Assembly: GCA_964001305.1 (NCBI GenBank)
Contig: CAXFAI010000013.1
Location: 1 to 64,000, forward strand
Source: CAJXMH01 sp964001305
GTDB taxonomy: Bacteria; Bacteroidota; Bacteroidia; Flavobacteriales_E; Vicingaceae
Reading direction: 5' to 3'
DNA length: 64,000 nt
Shown: positions 25,461 through 32,402 of the stretch, piece after piece
Numbering within the stretch: position 1 is the first letter of the stretch
Layout: each line of letters starts with the position of its first letter
Translations under genes and position numbers: made by a program
The notes under the pieces: generated by a model
Told to the model about the DNA's origin: nothing
Databases searched by the model: none
What the model saw: the letters and a program-made list of their open reading frames with translations, nothing else

Positions 25461-26141
25461 TTAAGAGATTGGCGGAGCTCGTAATTGAGTAATTCTGTCA
25501 ACTACAGTAAAAAAGTTGACAGTAATAAATTTGAATTGGCGAACGAATAAAAAGATAGCATGTATAATCTTCCTAAATCCAATATCAGTTGTAGACTTTA
25601 ACCATTTGATTAAATCATGAATGGAATTAATATCACGCAATATGGCCAACTCGTTGATGCTTGAAACACTTAAACTCCCTTTTAATGCAGCATACAATTC
25701 ATTGCTCTGCCAAGGTAGGTTTTGAAATTGCTTTATGTCAAAATCTTGCGCTCCCAAACCGATTAGATAAGCACCTCCGCGAATTGACTTGCCTAAAACC
25801 GCATTTCCATTTGCCAAGTTTGACTCAATGGCTTTCCAATCTAAATCAATGATATCAGGGCTATCGTTTCCAACGGCAATTACCGACTGAAACCCTTTGT
25901 TGTACAATTCTTGAAAAGCATTTGCCAATCGCTCTCCAAAACTATTCCCAATCTGATTCCCTTCATGAAAATGAAAAACCGGTAAACTTACTTGATGTAA
26001 AGACTTAGATGTTTTTGAGATTAGCTGTTTTGCTAACTGCTTATTCTTTTGATCTTGACCCTGAGTGAACCAATTTTTAGTTTTCGCATCTTCCGAAGAA
26101 TGCTTGCTAAAAAAGAGAATGGCAGTAGTAGAATTGGTCAT
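25461..26141 (-). CDS. DUF2064 / TIGR04282-type glycosyltransferase-like protein
   Basis: The 226-residue protein resembles the DUF2064 group of GT-A-fold proteins: AILFFSKHSSEDAKTKNWF near residues 7-25, then NSFGERLANAFQELYNKGF near 66-84, and AVGNDSPDI near 88-96 where a metal-binding acidic pair is expected. A 40-residue tail after about residue 186 is hydrophobic and ends QLRAPPIS, which is not part of the usual domain. It is first in the uptake operon. A possible promoter (TTG, 18 bases, TACTTTAG on the minus strand) lies at 26160-26189. Its role next to a nucleoside-type uptake system is not clear; it could make a nucleotide-sugar-like product. Confidence 0.72.
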   Translation of the reverse strand: MTNSTTAILFFSKHSSEDAKTKNWFTQGQDQKNKQLAKQLISKTSKSLHQVSLPVFHFHEGNQIGNSFGERLANAFQELYNKGFQSVIAVGNDSPDIIDLDWKAIESNLANGNAVLGKSIRGGAYLIGLGAQDFDIKQFQNLPWQSNELYAALKGSLSVSSINELAILRDINSIHDLIKWLKSTTDIGFRKIIHAIFLFVRQFKFITVNFFTVVDRITQLRAPPIS

Positions 26142-26159
26142 GCTTGATTGGAATGCTTG

Positions 26160-26189
26160 CTAAAGTATAAAATAAATTCTTTGTTCAAG
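26160..26189 (-). promoter_or_regulatory. Possible promoter of the uptake operon
   Basis: The minus strand reads TTG, 18 bases, then TACTTTAG, an imperfect match to the Bacteroidota -33 TTG / -7 TAnnTTTG pattern, ending 18 bases before the DUF2064 start. It lies downstream of the bacilliredoxin terminator, so the operon needs a promoter in this gap. Confidence 0.35.
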
Positions 26190-26297
26190 AAATTTCATAT
26201 TCGTTTAAATAACGCAAAAAACATAAAAAAGGATTTTGGCTAAATTCAATTCAATTTTAACGACTTATAAAACAAACCCTTACTACAAACAAAACTC

Positions 26298-26333
26298 AAA
26301 AAAAAAGAGGAAATGAATATCATTTCCTCTTTT
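26298..26333 (-). terminator. Intrinsic terminator after the bacilliredoxin gene
   Basis: A perfect 13-bp stem (26303-26315 with 26321-26333) with a 5-base loop is followed on the minus strand by a T run. It lies 20 bases past the bacilliredoxin stop. Confidence 0.92.
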
Positions 26334-26353
26334 CAATACTTTTAAACGATTAA

Positions 26354-26764
26354 CTAGCAGAACTCATCAAAAGCTGAAGTTAAGTTTTCAGCAATCATTT
26401 CTGCAGGTCTTCCTTCAATGTGGTGTCTTTCGATAAAGTGCACCAATTTACCATCTTTAAAAAGTGCAATAGACGGAGAAGAAGGTGGGTAAGGCAACAT
26501 GTGTTTTCTAGCTTGTGCCACAGCTTCGGTATCTACACCGGCAAATACCGTTGTTAAACGACTTGGGGTTTTATCGTGCTTAGAAGCCATAATTACCGCC
26601 GGACGTGCATTGGCTGCGGCACAACCACAAACCGAATTGACCATAACTAAAGCAGTACCTTCTGCACCAATCGCTTCGTCTACTTTTTCTGGCGTTAATA
26701 ATTCATCAAAGCCCACAGAAGTTAATTCTTCTTTCATAGGAGCTACCATTTCTGCTGGATACAT
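26354..26764 (-). CDS. BrxA/BrxB (YphP/YqiW) family bacilliredoxin
   Basis: The 136-residue protein has the family hallmark VNSVCGCAAANARP with the Cys-Gly-Cys site at residues 46-48, plus the LPYPPSSPSIALFKDGK segment near 93-109. In Firmicutes these proteins remove bacillithiol from oxidised proteins. Its presence suggests the organism uses bacillithiol or a similar thiol, but no biosynthesis gene is in the window. It has its own promoter and terminator, so it is a single-gene unit. Confidence 0.93.
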   Translation of the reverse strand: MYPAEMVAPMKEELTSVGFDELLTPEKVDEAIGAEGTALVMVNSVCGCAAANARPAVIMASKHDKTPSRLTTVFAGVDTEAVAQARKHMLPYPPSSPSIALFKDGKLVHFIERHHIEGRPAEMIAENLTSAFDEFC

Positions 26765-26802
26765 AATTTATGTTTGTTTTGTTATCTAAAAATTTGGAAA
26801 GG

Positions 26803-26837
26803 CAAAGGTAAGTAAACTGCCTTGGATGGGTAACAAA
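26803..26837 (-). promoter_or_regulatory. Promoter of the bacilliredoxin gene
   Basis: The minus strand reads TTTG, 23 bases, then TACCTTTG, an exact TAnnTTTG -7 box with a -33 TTTG at the long end of the usual spacing. The expected start of transcription is about 30 bases before the ATG. Confidence 0.55.
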
Positions 26838-26848
26838 GAAAGTGGGGA

Positions 26849-26876
26849 TTGGTTTAATCCAAATTAGGTAACTTTA
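26849..26876 (+). promoter_or_regulatory. Promoter of the T9SS cargo gene at 26898
   Basis: TTG at 26849-26851, 17 bases, then TAACTTTA at 26869-26876, close to the Bacteroidota consensus. It is divergent from the bacilliredoxin promoter and leads to an ATG 22 bases on. Confidence 0.45.
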
Positions 26877-26897
26877 TTATTCAATTTAAAGTTAGTT

Positions 26898-28193
26898 ATG
26901 AAAACCAAACTCTTAAAACCTTATTACACTATCATCTTACTGTGTTTAATTGCAACAAACAGTTTTGCGCAATGGCAAAATCTAGGGAACACAGGTCGGT
27001 ATACTAAAATGTACGATAATCAATTTGGGGTAAGGATGGAATTCAGCACAATCCGGACATCATCTTACCCTTTTCACACTTCATACATCTTAAGAACTTT
27101 TGATGATTGGCTTACACACGACACGCTTACTCAAATAAAAGGACTCACTCCCGGATGTTGCATAGCAAGTAGTTTCCACTTTTATGATGCAAACAATGGA
27201 ATCCTAATGTATCCTGGTCCTTATGGTTATGATAGGGTAGAGTTATTAAAAAATGGTAACTGGACTTCTATCCCATTTGATTTACATAGTTTTTTTCATG
27301 GAAGTATTATTGGAGCGAGGAAAGACAACAGTCTTGCTTTATTAGATTCTTCCTTCATTGCTTTAGGAAAGGTATACAACGGCAACTCTTTGGTTAAAAA
27401 ACTCAATTACAACACCCTACAAATTGACACCCTTCATCGTTTTAATCAGTTTATTGGAGATGTTAGTGTAAGCATGACTGATGATGGACATTTATTTATG
27501 ACCAATGTATGGGGGCCTAATTCCCATAACATCTATCACTCAAATGACAGTGCTAAGACTTTTAACTTAATTTCAACATTTCAATCAAACATTTTTGCGC
27601 CAAGTGACAACTTAATAGAATTTACAGACAGCTTGAATGGATACTTAACTAGCTCGTTTGAGCTTTTTCATACCATTGATGGAGGATTAACATGGAACAA
27701 CAGAAGTAACCCATTAGCTACTATTAATGTTTTAAAGGCTATAAATGATAGTACACTTATCATTGGAGGAAATACTTTATCGGGTATGGGAGCAGTTGGT
27801 ATTAGTCAAAATGATGGGGTCAGTTGGAGTATAGATTCCATTCCTGGAGCTTCAGAAATAGAGCGCTTTTTTGCTTTAGATAGTAGCACTTTTTACTTAT
27901 TAGATAGATCAGGATATTTATTTAAGAATTCAATGTTAACCGGTATAAAGCAATCCTTAAACCAAATCAAAAAGCTGAGTCTTTATCCTATTCCTGCACA
28001 AAACCAATTACATTTTAACCTAAAAAATGCTCAGGAATTCCAATTCCAAGTACTTGATTTAAATGGCAGGGTGGTGCAAGAAGGCAGGCTTGAATCCAAT
28101 ACTTTAAACATCAGCACACTCAAGCAAGGAGTCTTTTTCTTGCAGCTTAGAAATGTGGAAGAAGTCTTTAGCAGCAAGTTTATTAAGCAGTAA
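26898..28193 (+). CDS. Secreted protein with Asp-box-like repeats and a T9SS type A sorting domain
   Basis: The 431-residue protein has a signal peptide (1-24, ending NSFAQ). The body looks like a beta-propeller with BNR/Asp-box-type turns such as DGGLTWNN near 258 and NDGVSWS near 304. The last 75 residues carry the T9SS type A pattern: LYPIPAQNQLHF, VLDLNGRVVQEG, then LKQGVFFLQL and a basic end. It is exported by T9SS and anchored or released at the surface. No enzymatic motif is visible. It converges on tadA with no gap between the two stop codons. Confidence 0.82.
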   Translation: MKTKLLKPYYTIILLCLIATNSFAQWQNLGNTGRYTKMYDNQFGVRMEFSTIRTSSYPFHTSYILRTFDDWLTHDTLTQIKGLTPGCCIASSFHFYDANNGILMYPGPYGYDRVELLKNGNWTSIPFDLHSFFHGSIIGARKDNSLALLDSSFIALGKVYNGNSLVKKLNYNTLQIDTLHRFNQFIGDVSVSMTDDGHLFMTNVWGPNSHNIYHSNDSAKTFNLISTFQSNIFAPSDNLIEFTDSLNGYLTSSFELFHTIDGGLTWNNRSNPLATINVLKAINDSTLIIGGNTLSGMGAVGISQNDGVSWSIDSIPGASEIERFFALDSSTFYLLDRSGYLFKNSMLTGIKQSLNQIKKLSLYPIPAQNQLHFNLKNAQEFQFQVLDLNGRVVQEGRLESNTLNISTLKQGVFFLQLRNVEEVFSSKFIKQ

Positions 28194-28643
28194 TTACCGC
28201 TTCTCCTTAAAAAAAAGTTGCATTAAATCCTTGCAATCATCTTCCATCACACCACCAACAATTTGCGTTTTAGGATGAAAAATATGGGCTTGTTTGGTCG
28301 ACAATAAGCCTCTTTTATGATCGGCAGCTCCGTAAACAATTTTTGAAATTTGTGTCCAATACGAAGCTCCGGCACACATGGCACACGGCTCTAGCGTAAC
28401 ATAAAGCGTACAATCTTTTAAGTATTTGCCGCCCAAAAAATCTGCAGCTGCCGTAAAGGCTTGCATTTCGGCGTGAGCAGTTACATCATTTAAGGTTTCT
28501 GTTAGATTATGCGCTCTTGCAATGATTTGGTCGTTCAACACAATCACTGCCCCAATGGGCACTTCGTCTTTATCAAATGCTCGGTTAGCCTCATTTAAGG
28601 CTTGTTTCATAAAGTAATTGTCGTCGAAAGGTTGGATAGGCAT
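28194..28643 (-). CDS. tadA: tRNA-specific adenosine deaminase / nucleoside deaminase
   Basis: The 149-residue protein has the zinc deaminase motifs HAEMQAF near residues 52-58 (His ligand and catalytic Glu) and PCAMCAGA near 86-93 (two Cys ligands). KDEVPIGAVIVLND precedes them. Length and motifs fit TadA, which makes inosine at the wobble position of tRNA-Arg; a guanine deaminase-like role cannot be fully excluded. It is a lone gene. Confidence 0.88.
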   Translation of the reverse strand: MPIQPFDDNYFMKQALNEANRAFDKDEVPIGAVIVLNDQIIARAHNLTETLNDVTAHAEMQAFTAAADFLGGKYLKDCTLYVTLEPCAMCAGASYWTQISKIVYGAADHKRGLLSTKQAHIFHPKTQIVGGVMEDDCKDLMQLFFKEKR

Positions 28644-28745
28644 TTGGCAAATTTAGCCAAAGGAATAAGTTTTGAATGCTTGGCTCTGATTATTTAGAGA
28701 GTCCCAAAACGAGTAAACATCTATTATGTAAATAATTTAGCTATA

Positions 28746-28852
28746 GCACAGAGTTCACTGAGAATACACAAAGCTACACAGAGTTAGAGAATCTTTCTGA
28801 GCTCCTTTGAGTTCCTCTGTGTCTTCTCTGTGGTTCTCTGTGAAATAATTGC
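28746..28852. repeat. CACAGAG-type imperfect palindromic intergenic repeat
   Basis: The left arm (28746-28792) repeats CACAGAG-like units about every 12 bases, and the right arm (28805-28852) carries their reverse complement (CTCTGTG). The two can pair over most of 40 bases around a short loop. It sits in the gap between tadA and aspS, which holds no gene. Similar CACAGAG palindromes occur widely in this phylum as far as I recall; copy number could not be checked. Confidence 0.7.
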
Positions 28853-28861
28853 AGTCAAAAA

Positions 28862-28882
28862 TCTAAGGTCTAAAGTCTAAAA
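28862..28882. repeat. Three tandem TCTAARR heptamers
   Basis: TCTAAGG, TCTAAAG and TCTAAAA follow each other directly just after the palindromic repeat. A 13-base stretch here (AATCTAAGGTCTA) recurs in reverse complement near 57397-57409, and CTAAAGTCTA recurs near 54636-54645, pointing to a dispersed intergenic repeat family. Confidence 0.55.
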
Positions 28883-28938
28883 GCGAAGCGCTCTATTCTT
28901 TCGCAGACCTTTCCTAATTTCGCAGCAAAATAATTGCT

Positions 28939-30687
28939 ATGCTACGTTCACACAATTGCGGAGAACTCCGAATCGAGAATTTAAACCAAGAGGTAACTTT
29001 AAGTGGATGGGTTCAAAAATCACGGGACCTTGGAGGATTAACTTTCGTCGATCTTCGCGATCGTTATGGCATTACACAGCTTACTTTCAATATGGAAGAA
29101 AGAGCGGAACTGTGCAAAAAAGCCAGAGAATTAGGCCGAGAATTCGTGATTCAAGTAAAAGGGAAAGTGATTGAGCGTAGCAGCAAAAACAAAAACATTC
29201 CAACAGGAGAAATTGAGGTTGAAGCCACTGAAATAAAAGTTTTGAATGCATCTAAAACCCCTCCTTTCACCATTGAAGAAGAAACCGATGGTGGTGAAGA
29301 GTTGCGTATGAAATACCGTTATTTAGATTTACGAAGAAAGCCCGTTCAAGAAAAGATTTTATTGCGAAGTAAATTGGCGATTGCCGTTCGAAATTACCTG
29401 AGCAAAGCTGATTTTATAGAAGTAGAGACGCCTTATTTGATTAAGTCTACGCCTGAAGGTGCCCGCGATTTTGTTGTTCCTTCGCGTATGCATGAAGGAC
29501 AGTTTTATGCTTTGCCACAATCACCACAAACTTTTAAGCAATTGCTAATGGTTTCGGGTTACGATAAATACTTTCAGTTGGTAAAATGTTTTAGAGATGA
29601 GGATTTGAGGGCTGACCGCCAACCAGAGTTTACCCAAATAGACTGCGAAATGTCTTTTGTAGAACAAGAAGATATTTTGCAACATTTTGAAGGCATGATG
29701 AAAAGCCTATTCAAAGAAGTAAAAGGAATTGAATTGCCAGAATTTCCGCGCATGACCTATGCCGATGCTATGAAATTTTATGGTTCCGATAAGCCAGACA
29801 TTCGCTTCGATATGAAATTCCACGAATTAAACCACTTGGCACAAGGTAAAGGTTTTAAAGTATTTGACGAGGCTGAGTTGGTAGTTGGTATTTGTGCTAA
29901 AGGTTGCGCTTCATACAGTAGAAAGCAACTGGATCAGTTGACTGCATTTGTTAAAACACCACAAGTGGGAGCTAAAGGTTTGGTTTATGTGAAATTAAAT
30001 GAAGAGGGCAGCATTAAATCGTCTATCGACAAATTTTACTCGTCTGAGCAATTGCAAGAATGGGCTGATGAAATGGGTGCCGAAAAAGGCGATCTTTTAT
30101 TGATTATTTCAGGTGAAAGGAATCACAGCAGAAATGCCATGAATGTTCTCCGTTTACACATGGGCGAAGAACTCGGACTGAGACCAAAGGACAAGTTTGC
30201 TCCGCTTTGGGTGATTGATTTTCCGCTTCTTGAGAAAGAAGAAGAAACTGGTCATTTCCATGCCATGCACCACCCTTTTACTTCTCCAAAAACAGAAGAC
30301 CTCGACAAAATAGAAAGTGCTCCAGAAGAAGTTCGAGCCAATGCTTATGATATGGTAATCAACGGCGTTGAGTTAGGCGGTGGTTCTATTCGAATTTCAG
30401 AACGAAAAATGCAAGAAAAAATGTTGAGTTTATTGGGCTTTTCTGAAGAAGAAGCCAAAGCTCAGTTTGGCTTTTTAATGGACGCTTTTGAGTACGGAAC
30501 TCCTCCACATGGTGGCATTGCTTTTGGGTTTGATAGAATGTGTGCCCTTTTCGGAGGTACTGAATCTATCCGCGATTACATTGCTTTCCCAAAAAACAAT
30601 GCCGGAAGAGATGTGATGATTGATGCACCAGCTTTAATTGATAAAGCTCAATTGAATGAATTACATTTGGAGGTAAAAAAGGACTGA
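28939..30687 (+). CDS. aspS: Aspartyl-tRNA synthetase
   Basis: The 582-residue protein has the normal bacterial length. It starts with the anticodon-binding OB fold (NQEVTLSGWVQKSRDLGG near residues 16-33), continues with class II motifs (RYLDLRR near 128, FRDEDLRADRQPEFTQID near 213) and the GAD insertion (280-415), and ends with motif 3 in GGIAFGFDRMCALFGG near 523-538. It charges tRNA-Asp. Whether it also charges tRNA-Asn is not decidable here. It stands alone after a 295-base gap. Confidence 0.97.
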   Translation: MLRSHNCGELRIENLNQEVTLSGWVQKSRDLGGLTFVDLRDRYGITQLTFNMEERAELCKKARELGREFVIQVKGKVIERSSKNKNIPTGEIEVEATEIKVLNASKTPPFTIEEETDGGEELRMKYRYLDLRRKPVQEKILLRSKLAIAVRNYLSKADFIEVETPYLIKSTPEGARDFVVPSRMHEGQFYALPQSPQTFKQLLMVSGYDKYFQLVKCFRDEDLRADRQPEFTQIDCEMSFVEQEDILQHFEGMMKSLFKEVKGIELPEFPRMTYADAMKFYGSDKPDIRFDMKFHELNHLAQGKGFKVFDEAELVVGICAKGCASYSRKQLDQLTAFVKTPQVGAKGLVYVKLNEEGSIKSSIDKFYSSEQLQEWADEMGAEKGDLLLIISGERNHSRNAMNVLRLHMGEELGLRPKDKFAPLWVIDFPLLEKEEETGHFHAMHHPFTSPKTEDLDKIESAPEEVRANAYDMVINGVELGGGSIRISERKMQEKMLSLLGFSEEEAKAQFGFLMDAFEYGTPPHGGIAFGFDRMCALFGGTESIRDYIAFPKNNAGRDVMIDAPALIDKAQLNELHLEVKKD

Positions 30688-30723
30688 CTTAAAAGTTAGA
30701 TTTAGCAAAACATTCAAGACCAA

Positions 30724-31263
30724 TCAGTCTTTCATTTTTAATTTTTCACCTGATATCCACCAGGCGTCTTTAATGCCATTCATTCTCTCTCGAGCAACCA
30801 TTTTGCCCACTTCGTTTTGGCTGTAGCTCTGTTTATGCACTAAATGAAACCAGGTTCCTCGATCATTCTGCACAATCATTAAAGGGTAATTTTTTTGATA
30901 GTGCAATAAAGCCTCTTGCGCTTTTCGCAAATTTCCTCGGGCAGCTACTACCACATAAAAAGAATCGCTTTCTAAGGCTTTAGTAGTCTGTGGCTCTATT
31001 TCATACTTTACTTTTCCTTTTTTAATTTCCTCAAACTCTTGTTTAATCGTGGTCATTTCTTGCCTTAGTTCTTTTATAAGCATAAGCATGGTGTCTAACT
31101 TTATAGCAAGGCTATCTCTTGGCTGTTCATTACCAAGCAGCAACTGATCTAATCGATTATTCAATTCTTTTATCTTTTCGTTATTTCCCACAACTTTTGC
31201 GCTATCCTGTGAAAACAAGCTCAGCGAAAAAGCCAAGAACAAACTCAATACAACTCCTTTCAT
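30724..31263 (-). CDS. Secreted coiled-coil protein with SPOR-like C-terminus
   Basis: The 179-residue protein has a signal peptide (1-19), a helical heptad region (about 28-88, KIKELNNRLDQLL then IKELRQEMTTIKQEFEEI) and a C-terminal domain (about 98-172) starting SFYVVVAARGNLRKAQEAL. Its length and strand pattern resemble a SPOR domain, which binds denuded peptidoglycan; this is a fold guess, not a clear match. Its ATG overlaps the PorP/SprF stop codon (TAATG), so the two are coupled. Because PorP/SprF here also ends in a coiled coil, a direct contact in the periplasm is plausible (inference). Confidence 0.75.
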   Translation of the reverse strand: MKGVVLSLFLAFSLSLFSQDSAKVVGNNEKIKELNNRLDQLLLGNEQPRDSLAIKLDTMLMLIKELRQEMTTIKQEFEEIKKGKVKYEIEPQTTKALESDSFYVVVAARGNLRKAQEALLHYQKNYPLMIVQNDRGTWFHLVHKQSYSQNEVGKMVARERMNGIKDAWWISGEKLKMKD

Positions 31264-32378
31264 TAATTCGCATATTTCTTTTCAAGCTCCGCAATCTGGT
31301 GCTCTATCAAACTCAATTTTTGTTCAACCTTTAGGGCTGTTTTCTTATCGTTCACTTTCTCCAATTCACTCAATTTTGTTCTAATTTTTTGAATTTCAGA
31401 AAACACCTCTTGTCGGTTGTATTCTTGCTTTCCATCTTGAAGCATAGCGTCAAACTTGGCCACATATTCATCTAAAGTGCTCAATATTTTGTTTTGTTTT
31501 TCTCGCTTGGGCGGAAGAAAACTCAGTTGAACCACAATTTCATTGCTGTTGGAAGAAATATTACTCAATTCGCTGTTGTTCATTTCATAGGCATACCCTA
31601 AGCCAAATGAGCCAAAATCAAAACCCAAAGCAAAATTTAAGTTGTCAGTTGATTGATAACCGATTTGTGTCCACACTTTTTCTTTATAATCCCCTTTGAG
31701 CAAAAGGTCAAAGCGATTTTCTACCACAGGCATATTTTGGTAAATCACCAAAGGGCTAAGCGCAAAATCAGTCTCTTGAATTTGGTAACGATAGCCAAAA
31801 GAAAGCAGCATATATTCTGAAAGCTGCTCATTTCCAATAACCAAATGAGGCACACTAAAACCAAATTGAAAATTTTCGTAATCATACACCATTCCGACTC
31901 CGGCGGTAAAACTGGTTTCATCATAATAACCCCCAGCTAAAGTTTGATCGCTTTGGTCTAATAATTCTATGTTGTTGATTAAGGAAGGATTTAGCATTCT
32001 TCTTAATGCTCCTGCTGAAACTCCAAATCGCAAGTCAGATACTTCATCAATTTGAATTTGATAGCTGTATGTTGCATCGTATTTTGTCAACTGAAAGGCC
32101 CCTCTTTGATCAGAAATTACACGAGCTCCAATTCCTTGAATATCATTCAAGGGTGCATGAATTCCAAACATGGTGTTTCGGGGTGCATCTTCAAAACCAG
32201 ATAAATAGCTCTTGGTATTTAAAATGGCTGAAATATTCCCATTATTTCCAGCAAAAGCCGGATTCAAATTAAAGGGGTTTAAAATGTAATTGTAGTAGCC
32301 GTTAGCCATTTCTTGAGCTTGCAATTGCAGGCAAGTGAAAATGGCAAAAAATCCGATTAGTCGTATGCTGTTTTTCAT
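31263..32378 (-). CDS. PorP/SprF-family type IX secretion outer-membrane protein with coiled-coil tail
   Basis: The 371-residue protein has a signal peptide (1-21), the family start NGYYNYILNPFNLNPAFAGN near 25-44 and a barrel ending near 285 with VVQLSFLPP. PorP/SprF proteins are partners that let specific T9SS cargo, above all those with type B (CHU_C) ends, leave the cell. The remaining 85 residues are a charged heptad region (KIRTKLSELEKVNDKK and onwards) not expected in the family core. The gene follows the CHU_C cadherin-repeat protein by 24 bases, so that protein is its likely cargo. Confidence 0.9.
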   Translation of the reverse strand: MKNSIRLIGFFAIFTCLQLQAQEMANGYYNYILNPFNLNPAFAGNNGNISAILNTKSYLSGFEDAPRNTMFGIHAPLNDIQGIGARVISDQRGAFQLTKYDATYSYQIQIDEVSDLRFGVSAGALRRMLNPSLINNIELLDQSDQTLAGGYYDETSFTAGVGMVYDYENFQFGFSVPHLVIGNEQLSEYMLLSFGYRYQIQETDFALSPLVIYQNMPVVENRFDLLLKGDYKEKVWTQIGYQSTDNLNFALGFDFGSFGLGYAYEMNNSELSNISSNSNEIVVQLSFLPPKREKQNKILSTLDEYVAKFDAMLQDGKQEYNRQEVFSEIQKIRTKLSELEKVNDKKTALKVEQKLSLIEHQIAELEKKYAN

Positions 32379-32402
32379 AATGCTGTTTTTTTGACTTGCT
32401 AA

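Noticed and set aside
25377..26300. TPP riboswitch before the ABC transporter genes
   Set aside because: The YnjB-type importer prompted a search for the conserved TPP riboswitch core; neither the 84-base gap before the lipoprotein nor the 150 bases before the DUF2064 gene contains it.
28644..28938. CRISPR array between tadA and aspS
   Set aside because: The repeated CACAGAG units are short, directly adjoining and palindromic, with no regular spacers and no cas gene.
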